32,018 nucleotides of DNA. It comes from Ignavibacteriales bacterium (GTDB lineage: Bacteria > Bacteroidota > Ignavibacteria > UBA10030). Below are positions 17,686 to 25,214 of this stretch, one piece after another (the stretch's first letter is position 1; each line of letters begins with the position of its first letter). The stretch lies in assembly GCA_016193365.1 (NCBI GenBank), contig JACPSI010000019.1, positions 1 to 32,018 on the forward strand. Reading direction: 5' to 3'. The notes below the pieces were generated by a model that saw only the letters and a program-made list of their open reading frames with translations, was not told the origin of the DNA and did not search any database. The position numbers were made by a program, and so were the translations under genes.

Positions 17686-17711
17686 AACGAACAAGAGAGA
17701 GAAAAGTTTCC
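17686..17711 (-). promoter_or_regulatory. Candidate ECF-sigma autoregulatory promoter
   Basis: Minus strand: GGAAAC (17706-17711), 16-nt spacer, CGTT (17686-17689), the general form of ECF promoters (a GGAAC-like -35 and a CGT-type -10). It lies between the mnmA terminator and the sigma factor GTG start at 17668. It implies positive autoregulation, but the motif is short and unverified. Confidence 0.36.
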
Positions 17712-17735
17712 GTTACATCATCGATATCACACAAG

Positions 17736-17768
17736 AAAGCCCAATTCTCATGAACAGAATTGGGCTTT
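17736..17768 (-). terminator. Intrinsic terminator of mnmA
   Basis: A perfect 13-bp stem (AAAGCCCAATTCT with AGAATTGGGCTTT) closes a 7-nt loop 21 nt past the mnmA stop, and its 3' arm ends TTT then CTTGT on the minus strand. The stem is nearly symmetrical, but no plus-strand gene exists here, so it serves mnmA. Confidence 0.72.
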
Positions 17769-17789
17769 GGCTGAAGTTACGAAAGGCTG

Positions 17790-18896
17790 CTACTCCGCCA
17801 AGTCGTCAATAATACCTCCTCCCAGGAGATCATCTCCATCGTAGAAAACAACGGATTGCCCTGGAGTAATGGCTCTTTTGGGAGCATCAAAAACGACGCG
17901 GATTGTCCCCTCATGGGAATAAATCGTTGCCGGTTCGGGCTTGTCCTTGTATCTCACCATCACCGAAGCGCGCAATTCCTCAGGAGCTTTTGCTATGCTT
18001 ACCCAGTTCACCTGGCGACTCACCAACCTGGAATTGTAAAGATCCCCGTCTTCTCCAATCTGAAGTGTATTCGAAGCGGCGTCGACTCCCGTGACGTACA
18101 TTTTTCGGCCAAACGCTCCGATGCCCTTGCGCTGTCCGATTGTGTAGAACGGGTATCCTTGATGCTTTCCCACAATTTTGCCGTCCCAAACGATATCACC
18201 GCCCTGTATCTCCACGCCGAGACGATCCACGCGTTCCTTCAAGAACCGGGTGTAATCGTTGTCAGCCACAAAACAAATCTCAAAACTTTCTTGCTTGTCG
18301 GCGGTACGAAGGCCCAGGCGTTGAGCGATACCCCTGACATCCGGCTTCGTCATTTCGCCTAGAGGAAACAAGGTCTTGCTCAACGCTTCCTGTGAAAGCG
18401 CCCAGAGTGCGTATGATTGATCTTTTTGTGCAAACAATGCGCGCGAGATGACATAACGGTTTTTGTCTCCGTCATACCGGACGCGGGCATAGTGCCCCGT
18501 CGCAATGCAGTCGGCTCCAAGAGCCTGAGCTTTCTTTAGAAGTTCTCCCCATTTGATATCCCGGTTACACATCACACAGGGGTTCGGAGTTCGTCCCCGC
18601 AGGTATTCCTCAACAAAGTAGTCGACAACGCGATTCCCAAACTCGTCGCGGAAGTCCGTGACATAATGGGGAATTCCCAACTTGGCGGCAACAAGTCTCG
18701 CATCGTAGACTGCACCCAACCCGCAGCAGCTCGACTCATTGTCGATATTGCCCCCGACCTCATCGAAGTCGTAGGTCTTCATCGTCACCCCGATCACGTG
18801 GTAACCCTGCTCAAGCAACAACGCCGCGGCAACCGATGAATCCACGCCGCCGCTCATTGCAACCAGGACGGTTCCCTTTTTTCCGTTGGTATGCAT
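17790..18896 (-). CDS. mnmA: tRNA-specific 2-thiouridylase MnmA
   Basis: The product has 368 residues, the usual length. The PP-loop SGGVDSS (15-21) binds ATP. PNPCVMCN carries catalytic Cys107 and FEICFV carries Cys208, the pair that accepts and transfers persulfide sulfur. Other signatures are SSCCGLGAVYDARLVA, IATGHYARV, KDQSYALWALSQ and GQRKGIG. MnmA makes 2-thiouridine at wobble position 34 of tRNAs for Lys, Glu and Gln in the cytoplasm, using a cysteine desulfurase sulfur source not encoded here. It is a single gene with its own terminator. A TATCTT -10-like hexamer ends only 6 nt before the ATG, so the message could be leaderless. Confidence 0.96.
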   Translation of the reverse strand: MHTNGKKGTVLVAMSGGVDSSVAAALLLEQGYHVIGVTMKTYDFDEVGGNIDNESSCCGLGAVYDARLVAAKLGIPHYVTDFRDEFGNRVVDYFVEEYLRGRTPNPCVMCNRDIKWGELLKKAQALGADCIATGHYARVRYDGDKNRYVISRALFAQKDQSYALWALSQEALSKTLFPLGEMTKPDVRGIAQRLGLRTADKQESFEICFVADNDYTRFLKERVDRLGVEIQGGDIVWDGKIVGKHQGYPFYTIGQRKGIGAFGRKMYVTGVDAASNTLQIGEDGDLYNSRLVSRQVNWVSIAKAPEELRASVMVRYKDKPEPATIYSHEGTIRVVFDAPKRAITPGQSVVFYDGDDLLGGGIIDDLAE

Positions 18897-18902
18897 AGTG
18901 TT

Positions 18903-18908
18903 AAGATA
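18903..18908 (-). promoter_or_regulatory. Possible -10 element for a leaderless mnmA transcript
   Basis: On the minus strand TATCTT stands 6 nt before the mnmA ATG, so transcription from it would begin at about the start codon. There is no convincing -35 at 16-18 nt, only a T-rich tract. No Shine-Dalgarno is visible. Weak evidence. Confidence 0.22.
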
Positions 18909-18978
18909 CGGAAAAAACGCGAGTGAAAAAAGAAGTCACCACCGTGAGCCTTTTTATTCCAACGTCGTGAATCCTCCA

Positions 18979-21378
18979 TCACCTCGCACCGATCTGAACC
19001 TTGTTCTTGACATATTTATCGGCCCATTCCAACATTTCAGCCAGGACATGGAGGTTTGACTCTCGCGATGCATACCCATGAGATTCAAACGGCAGGAGCA
19101 CAAGCCGCGCCGTTCCGCCGTTTCCTTTGATTGCCTCGAAAAGCCGCTGCGATTGTATCGGATACGTCCCTGAATTGTTGTCAGCTTCACCGTGAATCAA
19201 CAGAATAGGCTCGTTGATCTTGTGGGCATATGTGAATGGAGAGACCTTCATGTATGTGTCCGTGGCTTCCCAAAATGTCCTCCGTTCGCTCTGAAACCCG
19301 AACGGCGTTAATGAACGATTGTACGCACCGCTTCGCGCTAGACCGGCAGAAAACAAATCCGAATGCGCAAGTAAGTTGGCTGTCATGAACGCACCATAAC
19401 TGTGTCCCGCCACAGCGACGCGATTCCTGTCGATGACACCCATTTCGTCCAGCTTATCGATCGCGGCCTTCGCGGACGACACGATCTGTTCGACAAATGT
19501 ATTGTTCATTGTTTCGGGATCTCCAATCACGGGCATGGTTGCGTCCATAAGGACTGCGTATCCCTGCGTGACAAAGAAAATAGGCGACGACCCACGCAGG
19601 AAGGTAAAAGCATTCGGCGAACCGCGTACCTGGCCCGCGGTTCCCGGGTCGGAGTATTCCAGTGGATATGCCCAGAGCAAACAGGGTAACCTCGTTCCTT
19701 CACGGTATCCAGGCGGTAGGTAAAGCGTTCCCGAGAGGTCAACTCCGTCGGCTCGTTTGTATTTGATCAATTCTTTCCTCATGCCCGTGAGTTGGGGCGC
19801 AGGATCTTTAAAATCCGTTAGAACAGTTCGTTTGTTGTTCGGGATATCGACGACAACATAATTAGGAGGTTCGGCCTTGCTTTCGTACCGGGTAATTATC
19901 TCCGACCGGGAATTCTTGATAAAGGAAGTAAATTGCTCAACCGACGTGTCCCCGCTTCGAAAGAGGCGCTCCGATCGTAACGTCTCGAGGTTAAACTTGT
20001 CCAAAAAGGGCCTGTCACCCTGATCCGTGGCGCCCCGGCCTGCGAGGTAAATCCAGTCCCCCTCTTGCGCAACCACTCTCTCTCCTCCCTGATTCATTTC
20101 ATACACCGGCCTTCCCGGATCCTTGTAGGAATCCCGGGCGCTCAAATCAAAAATCTTCTTCGCTTCGGCAGGTTTGTTAATATTCATGGAGGTGGTTGTC
20201 CTCCACCTGCGATCCCTGTCGTATTCATCATACAACACTCCATCACGCGTTGCCGTCCAATCGAAGCCGGCAAACCGATGTTGTATTTTCAGGGCTTCCC
20301 GCGGTTGGTCGTTGAACGGCGCTTCCCAACTCATCACCTTGTCACGATGTGGGACCTTTTTCAGAGGATCCCCTCCGTCGAGGGCTTCAACCCAGACAAG
20401 TTTTGCGTTGTGCAGCGGCTGCCACTGAACAGCACGCGGTCCCACATATGTTCCCTGTTGAGGTATTTCGTCGGAGATAGGCAACTCGGCAATTGTTTTC
20501 ACAAGTGACCCCTTTGCGTTCCATACCTCATTGGACCTTGTGAAATAGAAGTACGGCACTCGATAAGAAAAAGGCCTGCGCAACTTCGTCAGAAGAAAAT
20601 ACTTCTCGTCGGGTGAGGAGCTCACGGCGGTAAACAAGCCGGGTTTGCCAAGTTTTGTGACAGAACCATCGCTGATGTGAACAATCGCAAGCTGACTAGT
20701 GGCATAGTGCTCAAAGACGTTTTCGTCGTACGGATTCTTCAAGAGGTCTTGAAATGTGGCCATGCGCGACACTTTGCCGGCAGTTTCATCGATAATGGGG
20801 CCTTGTGGCACCATCGACGGCTCCGGAGTCTTTCCACGGCCTTCAGGTACCAGGTGAACAAGGAGCCTGGCGTTGTCTTTCATCCATTCAAAGGGAGTAT
20901 CAAGAATATCCGTCAACCGGATGCCTTTGATTGCGGTTGCTTTGCCCGTCATTGCATCAGCGATCCATAATTCCACTCCGTCTGCCAGGTCCCTGGTAAA
21001 TGCAATCTTGCTTCCATCGTTGGACCAAACAGGAAACCCAATGTCCGAATTTAGAGGCACGTTGACCTTAACTGCGATTTTTTCCGTGATTCGCCGAATT
21101 GTCATCCCTGTGTATTGCGTTAATCTCTGACGCGTCCCGAGTTCGGTGTTGATTCTCAGTCCGGCGAGCCGAATGAAGGGGCGGCTAATAAAATCGATGG
21201 AGGGATGGGGCTTGAAATCAACAAAGAGGATTGCATCGCGTTGCGGGCTTACGACAACAAACGGCGTCGGCGTGGCGTCCAAAATCTCAACAACTTCTTT
21301 GGGCGGCAGTTTATATTTCGTTTGTGCCGAAACCACGAACGGCAAAACGACAGCAATCATCGTAAAAAGTTTCTTCAT
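18979..21378 (-). CDS. Secreted S9-family prolyl-oligopeptidase-type peptidase (glutamyl-endopeptidase-like)
   Basis: The product has 799 residues with a signal peptide (KLFTMIAVVLPFVVSAQ); AAGGAG lies 9 nt before the ATG. The N-terminal two thirds form a beta-propeller. The C-terminal alpha/beta-hydrolase domain holds the nucleophile in AVAGHSYGAFMTANLLAHSD (Ser660), the acid in LLIHGEADNNSGT (Asp733) and the base in PFESHGYASRE (His767). The run ARSGAYNRSLTPFGFQSE and the DNNSGTYPIQSQRLF segment match the S9D subfamily of plant chloroplast glutamyl endopeptidase and its bacterial relatives, so cleavage after Glu is plausible. It is probably periplasmic or exported. It stands alone between mnmA and the beta-barrel genes; no clear sigma70 promoter was seen upstream. 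Confidence 0.93.
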   Translation of the reverse strand: MKKLFTMIAVVLPFVVSAQTKYKLPPKEVVEILDATPTPFVVVSPQRDAILFVDFKPHPSIDFISRPFIRLAGLRINTELGTRQRLTQYTGMTIRRITEKIAVKVNVPLNSDIGFPVWSNDGSKIAFTRDLADGVELWIADAMTGKATAIKGIRLTDILDTPFEWMKDNARLLVHLVPEGRGKTPEPSMVPQGPIIDETAGKVSRMATFQDLLKNPYDENVFEHYATSQLAIVHISDGSVTKLGKPGLFTAVSSSPDEKYFLLTKLRRPFSYRVPYFYFTRSNEVWNAKGSLVKTIAELPISDEIPQQGTYVGPRAVQWQPLHNAKLVWVEALDGGDPLKKVPHRDKVMSWEAPFNDQPREALKIQHRFAGFDWTATRDGVLYDEYDRDRRWRTTTSMNINKPAEAKKIFDLSARDSYKDPGRPVYEMNQGGERVVAQEGDWIYLAGRGATDQGDRPFLDKFNLETLRSERLFRSGDTSVEQFTSFIKNSRSEIITRYESKAEPPNYVVVDIPNNKRTVLTDFKDPAPQLTGMRKELIKYKRADGVDLSGTLYLPPGYREGTRLPCLLWAYPLEYSDPGTAGQVRGSPNAFTFLRGSSPIFFVTQGYAVLMDATMPVIGDPETMNNTFVEQIVSSAKAAIDKLDEMGVIDRNRVAVAGHSYGAFMTANLLAHSDLFSAGLARSGAYNRSLTPFGFQSERRTFWEATDTYMKVSPFTYAHKINEPILLIHGEADNNSGTYPIQSQRLFEAIKGNGGTARLVLLPFESHGYASRESNLHVLAEMLEWADKYVKNKVQIGAR

Positions 21379-21474
21379 GATTGGTTCTCCTTATGATAGT
21401 GACGAAGCGATGGAGCGTCCGGAAGCAAAAAGGTTTGTTTCACAAAAATTGGCTCAAGAAAATTCGTCCCTACA

Positions 21475-22995
21475 CTAGAAAATAACGTCAACTTGAAAAC
21501 TCAGCTGGCCATCGGAGTCTCCGATAATCTCGCTTAAACCGGAGCTGAGCGTCTTCACACCGTCCTTTATGGTGCGGCTGTATTTTGCTGAAGCCTCGAA
21601 GTTTCCAGACAGGCGATGGCGCGTGAGAATGTACCAGCGAATACCCTTGCCGAAAAGAGCCGGGTTCGAGAAAGTTCCGCGAACGTCGCTCTCAAACTCA
21701 TACACCCTCGAATCAAATGAATCTGTTTGAAAAATAATCACCCGCGCGTCGACAGTCAAGTTCATTCCAGGCCGTAATCTCGCATCTTGCATCCACAGGA
21801 GTCCTCTCTCGCAACGCGTTGACCTTGGATAAAACACGTCAACCATCTCAAACCGGCTTTTCCATTCTGCAACTGCAGAGGAGATAAAGCGAAGCGTAGC
21901 CCTATAGTTTCTCTGGTTCCTTTCCCTGATAACATCTTTTAATCTCCCATAAGGATCCGTTTCACTCATAGAAAATGGTTTATGCCTGTTTTTGTAGAGT
22001 ATTTGCAGGTCGATGTTTCGTGCGACGCTCATGTCGCTTAAGAGAAGGAAATCATTTCCTGAAGCCGGCAGCTCAAGAGATGAAGTTCTCCAGGGGAAAC
22101 GAAACTGGTCATAGTAGGCCGCTAACCGGATGGATTTTGTTATGAGAAATCTCGCGCCGAAATAAATACCTGATTCATTCTGGGTCAGGCTTCCACTCTC
22201 TCTGAAGCCAAAGGCATGAATGTTGGCAAACCCTCTTGGATAGTAGCGCGCCACCAGGGCTACGTTCACTCGTCGATCCGGTTCAAAAACTACGCCCGCA
22301 ACGCTCGCAAGCGAATTGCTCTTCGTTTTTGCCACCTCCGAAAAGATGCTTACGCGCTTGTCCGTATACGAGAAATCCAACCCGCCCGCAGACACACGAT
22401 CGCCCAGGTAACCGGATGCTTCATTCAAAAATAAACCATGAGCAAATTGTGCCTGATATGCCGTCGCTCCAAGTTTGACCCTGTCGATCGGCATCAGGTC
22501 GACCCTGAAACCGGAGGTCTTTTCCCGTGAGTTGTTTTTCTTCGCGAGTTCTCCGGCTGTTCTGTGATATCCGTCTGAAAAGAGGCTCGTGATATCCCCC
22601 TCCGCGTTTATCGACGCGGTTATTGGTTTGTTCGAATGGAACACGGTGAGAGCCATCTTTTCAGCCCTCCATTCCATTGCCGCGCCTCTAAAAAAGAGAT
22701 TCTCATCTGTTGAAAGGTAGGGCTTCATTCCGGTGCCGCGTTTCTGCAATGGCGATATCACCTCGCTCCCTTTCGAGAAGCCCACGGAACGCCACAGCAC
22801 CAGTCCCTCTCCGGACTCTACAACAAAGTCTCCCACAATGATTTTGCCCGCCATGGATGGTACATTGGCCATGAAATAACCCGCCACAAAGTCATTCAGC
22901 GCCCTTTCGCCCGGGTCTTTTTCCGTGAGCAAACCGAATTCAACTCTGTGCTGCGAGCGCTTTACGAAAGGCCCACCTTCGCTATAATGTGCCAC
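21475..22995 (-). CDS. Beta-barrel portion of a frameshifted HhH/outer-membrane-barrel gene
   Basis: About 506 residues are read if translation begins at a GTG, but the open frame continues upstream through GSPIKSYNKIVAHYSEGGPF. This is conserved-looking coding sequence in a different frame from the upstream HhH piece. The content is typical of a 16-plus-strand outer-membrane barrel: alternating aromatic strands such as FLITKSIRLAAYYDQFRF, the early motif HRVEFGLLTEKDPGE, GYFMANV and VVGDFVVESGEGLVLW, and a C-terminal beta-signal ending QLSFQVDVIF. There is no signal peptide of its own, so without the upstream part it could not reach the outer membrane. In related organisms the HhH segment and this barrel form one protein of about 650-700 residues. 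It is best treated as the 3' part of a broken or mis-sequenced gene. Confidence 0.8.
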   Translation of the reverse strand: MAHYSEGGPFVKRSQHRVEFGLLTEKDPGERALNDFVAGYFMANVPSMAGKIIVGDFVVESGEGLVLWRSVGFSKGSEVISPLQKRGTGMKPYLSTDENLFFRGAAMEWRAEKMALTVFHSNKPITASINAEGDITSLFSDGYHRTAGELAKKNNSREKTSGFRVDLMPIDRVKLGATAYQAQFAHGLFLNEASGYLGDRVSAGGLDFSYTDKRVSIFSEVAKTKSNSLASVAGVVFEPDRRVNVALVARYYPRGFANIHAFGFRESGSLTQNESGIYFGARFLITKSIRLAAYYDQFRFPWRTSSLELPASGNDFLLLSDMSVARNIDLQILYKNRHKPFSMSETDPYGRLKDVIRERNQRNYRATLRFISSAVAEWKSRFEMVDVFYPRSTRCERGLLWMQDARLRPGMNLTVDARVIIFQTDSFDSRVYEFESDVRGTFSNPALFGKGIRWYILTRHRLSGNFEASAKYSRTIKDGVKTLSSGLSEIIGDSDGQLSFQVDVIF

Positions 22996-23012
22996 AATCT
23001 TGTTGTAGGATT

Positions 23013-23432
23013 TTATTGGAGATCCCGGAGGCCAAAAACAGCCGGCGCACCTTCCTCCGTAAGTCGAACAACGGTTAAATATTTCCTAATGCGTGCAAAC
23101 AAATCATTGGTCATACCCTCGACGCCTATCAGTTCGTTCACGCTCGTAAACCATTTCCGTTCTCTGAACAACACAATACGGAGCGCCAGCATCGGCGTTA
23201 TGCCGGGAATTTGTTGAAGTTCCGACTCCGTTGACATGTTAAGGTCGAGCGGCCTCTCTTCCAGCTGAGCCAGGATGTCGGCAAGCTGCGAATCCGTCGC
23301 ATCTTGCGTAATCTCTTCAAGAATTTCTTCGAGCGTTTCACTCTTTCCCAAAACCGTGTCCGGAACTTCCTGTTCCTGGGACTGTGCAGTTGTCCAAAAG
23401 AAAGCAACAGTCAGGAGAACAAATGACCTCAT
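23013..23432 (-). CDS. Signal peptide plus helix-hairpin-helix portion of the same frameshifted gene
   Basis: The product has 139 residues. A signal peptide (RSFVLLTVAFFWTTAQS) is followed by an acidic stretch, then a ComEA-like double HhH unit at about 62-120: LDLNMSTESELQQIPGITPM, ALRIVLFRERKWFTSVNELI and GVEGMTNDLFARIRKYL. The frame ends at TAA just after FGLRDLQ, exactly where the other frame begins to read GSPIKSYNK. Restoring one base in the short G-run opposite 23024-23026 would join them as ...FGLRGSPIKSYNK..., a protein of about 652 residues. A base added to the T-run just upstream would also do it. The ATG overlaps the stop of the PorV-like gene by 4 nt. HhH modules usually bind DNA; in exported members the role is unproven. 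Confidence 0.85.
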   Translation of the reverse strand: MRSFVLLTVAFFWTTAQSQEQEVPDTVLGKSETLEEILEEITQDATDSQLADILAQLEERPLDLNMSTESELQQIPGITPMLALRIVLFRERKWFTSVNELIGVEGMTNDLFARIRKYLTVVRLTEEGAPAVFGLRDLQ

Positions 23433-24271
23433 TCTCCACCCAAGCTGAATGACAAATCAACCTGATGAGTCCAACCTAAATCGATGTGGCTGTAACCTGC
23501 ATAACCAAATTCGACATTGCCATACCTCAAGCCGATTCCCGCAGAAAACTTGTCAGGGTTATTGGAAATACCCGCTCGGACCATCATGAAGTCAAAGAGC
23601 GTTTTCTCCAGACCACCTTTGAACATTGTCGGGAAACGCACGTCCTTTTCCATCTCGATAATGAACATCAAGTCTGTGAGTAATGCGTAGGAAGCGCCGA
23701 GAAAGAATACTTGAGGTAATCGTTCGCCTGTCGAACCAATGCGAGCCCCAAAAATATTGTGAGCAGAAAAGCCGATACGAATATCTTCCCGCACATTCGC
23801 CAGCAATCCAACGTTAAAAGTCGTTGCTTGCGTGGCACCGTAGTTGCCCAGACTCAATCTGCTCAGGTTCATCGTGAGGCCGCCAAAAAGGCGATTGTCG
23901 ATTTCCATGGCCGCTGCCAGGCGTACAACAGATTCCTTATACTTGTCAAAACCAAATTGTTCGACTTCAAAACCCACTACTGGACCACCAAGTGGAACAG
24001 CAGCTGCAGCCGAAACTGTCCTCAGTTCCGGGAGTCCAAATTGGTGAGGTACAATGAATGTCGAAATCTCGATGGATCTCAGTTGCAATAATCCCGCCGA
24101 ATTGTACGCGATAGCCCACGGGTTATCGGCGATTGCCACAAACGAGTTCCCAAGGCTCACCGCTTTTGTTCCCCTTCCGTTTTGATCGCCGGCCGACAAT
24201 GAACTTTCCGTGAAACACAATTGACATACCATCAGATAAACAAATGGAAGCTTTCTTAATTGAACGAACAT
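23429..24271 (-). CDS. PorV/PorQ-like outer-membrane beta-barrel protein
   Basis: The product has 280 residues from the ATG at 24271; upstream in-frame codons fall in the divergent gene. A signal peptide (LPFVYLMVCQLCFTESSLSA) is followed by the family hallmark RGTKAVSLGNSFVAIADNPW and AIAYNSAGL, as in FadL-type PorV/PorQ proteins. Amphipathic strands then run to the end (VEFGYAGYSHIDLGWTHQVDLSFSLGG). PorV and PorQ are T9SS outer-membrane factors that shuttle or retain cargo at the cell surface, but many paralogues in this phylum have no assigned role. It is transcribed with the HhH/barrel gene (4-nt overlap) and divergently from the PorD-like gene, with only 34 nt between start codons. The family is fairly sure; the exact T9SS role is inferred. 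Confidence 0.82.
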   Translation of the reverse strand: MFVQLRKLPFVYLMVCQLCFTESSLSAGDQNGRGTKAVSLGNSFVAIADNPWAIAYNSAGLLQLRSIEISTFIVPHQFGLPELRTVSAAAAVPLGGPVVGFEVEQFGFDKYKESVVRLAAAMEIDNRLFGGLTMNLSRLSLGNYGATQATTFNVGLLANVREDIRIGFSAHNIFGARIGSTGERLPQVFFLGASYALLTDLMFIIEMEKDVRFPTMFKGGLEKTLFDFMMVRAGISNNPDKFSAGIGLRYGNVEFGYAGYSHIDLGWTHQVDLSFSLGGE

Positions 24272-24288
24272 GGGAAAATGATTATATT
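24260..24288 (+). promoter_or_regulatory. Sigma70-type promoter of the DUF4835/PorD-like gene
   Basis: TTGAAC (24260-24265), 17-nt spacer, TATATT (24283-24288) on the plus strand. The -35 lies inside the start of the divergent PorV-like coding sequence. The predicted transcript begins about 11 nt before the ATG at 24306, with no Shine-Dalgarno. Confidence 0.5.
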
Positions 24289-24310
24289 GTCCTGAGTTGA
24301 GTAATATGAA
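24281..24310 (-). promoter_or_regulatory. Sigma70-type promoter of the PorV-like gene, sharing its -10 core with the opposite promoter
   Basis: Minus strand: TTCATA (24305-24310), 18-nt spacer, perfect TATAAT (24281-24286). The -10 overlaps the plus-strand -10 (24283-24288), so the two promoters could not be occupied together. The predicted leader is about 3 nt, i.e. nearly leaderless. Confidence 0.45.
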
Positions 24311-25211
24311 AAACTGCATCGTCTTTTTGTTTGCTGTGTGTCTTGCGTCTTCACTGGGCATCGGCCAGGAACTCCAGTGCGACGTGAAGGTGAACACGGA
24401 GAACATTACGTCGGCGCAACGCGATTTCCTCCGCAACTTTGAGTCCGACCTGGAGAGGTATTTGAATAACACAAGGTTCACGAGCGAAGACCTCGACGGT
24501 GAAAAGATACAGTGCAGCATGGATATTTTCTTCAGGACGGTGGTCGGCGAGAATCGCTATCAGGCACAGGTGTTCGTCGGTAGTCAGCGTCCCATCTACG
24601 TCGGGAATGATCCATCCGACAAGGTCACACCGATTCTTCGCATACTCGACGACCGGTGGGAGTTTACGTACGTGCCCAATCAAAGGATGATTCAAGACGA
24701 CTTTACGTTCGACCCTCTTACAGACCTTTTGGATTTTTACGCCTACCTGATTATCGGATTTGACCTTGAAACGTACACAGAATACTCAGGTTCACGGTAC
24801 TTTCAGAAAGCACTGCAGATATGGACTCAGGCAAATGGAGCAGGTGCGAAAGACTGGCCGCAATCTTCCGCAGGCTACAGTCGTTTCGGCTTCGTGGATG
24901 AGCTCAATAGCACGAAATTCCAACCTGTCATTACAGCGTTTCATACGTACCATTTCGAAGGCATTGACCTCCTGGCTACAGACCCTGCTAAAGGTTTGGA
25001 GAAAATGCTCAGCGCAATTGAATCAATCTACCTCGTTCGCCAACGCCAGAATCAGACAAGCGTCTTCGTAAAGCAGTTTTTTGACGCCAAGTACATGGAA
25101 ATTGCCGAAGCATTCATGCAACATCCCGACAGGTCAGTGTACGACAGACTCATTGCCGCAGACCCCGAACACAGGAGCGCTTACGACGACAGTCGATCCC
25201 GCAATCAGTGA
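24306..25211 (+). CDS. DUF4835 family protein (PorD-like, T9SS-associated)
   Basis: The product has 301 residues from the ATG at 24306; a TTG three codons earlier is less likely. A signal peptide (NCIVFLFAVCLASSLGIGQ) is followed by the family opening LQCDVKVNTENITSAQRDFL and a typical block IQCSMDIFFRTVVGENRYQA. Later blocks are LLDFYAYLIIGFDLETYTEY and GSRYFQKALQIWTQANGAGA, ending FFDAKYMEIAEAF and a short charged tail. DUF4835 proteins are found across Bacteroidota and are named PorD in some annotations for their link with type IX secretion; the mechanism is not established. It is the only plus-strand gene here, divergent from the PorV-like gene and ending 3 nt from the convergent HEAT/cyclophilin gene. 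Family assignment is firm, PorD naming less so. Confidence 0.85.
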   Translation: MKNCIVFLFAVCLASSLGIGQELQCDVKVNTENITSAQRDFLRNFESDLERYLNNTRFTSEDLDGEKIQCSMDIFFRTVVGENRYQAQVFVGSQRPIYVGNDPSDKVTPILRILDDRWEFTYVPNQRMIQDDFTFDPLTDLLDFYAYLIIGFDLETYTEYSGSRYFQKALQIWTQANGAGAKDWPQSSAGYSRFGFVDELNSTKFQPVITAFHTYHFEGIDLLATDPAKGLEKMLSAIESIYLVRQRQNQTSVFVKQFFDAKYMEIAEAFMQHPDRSVYDRLIAADPEHRSAYDDSRSRNQ

Positions 25212-25214
25212 GGA

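Noticed and set aside
17736-17768. Regulatory RNA or riboswitch leader of the sigma operon
   Set aside because: The 13-bp hairpin lies just after mnmA and ends in TTT, and the candidate sigma promoter lies downstream of it; a terminator explains it fully.
21475-23432. Two independent genes, a HhH protein and a barrel protein
   Set aside because: The barrel piece has no signal peptide and its conserved-looking coding extends upstream past the stop of the first frame, pointing to one frameshifted gene.
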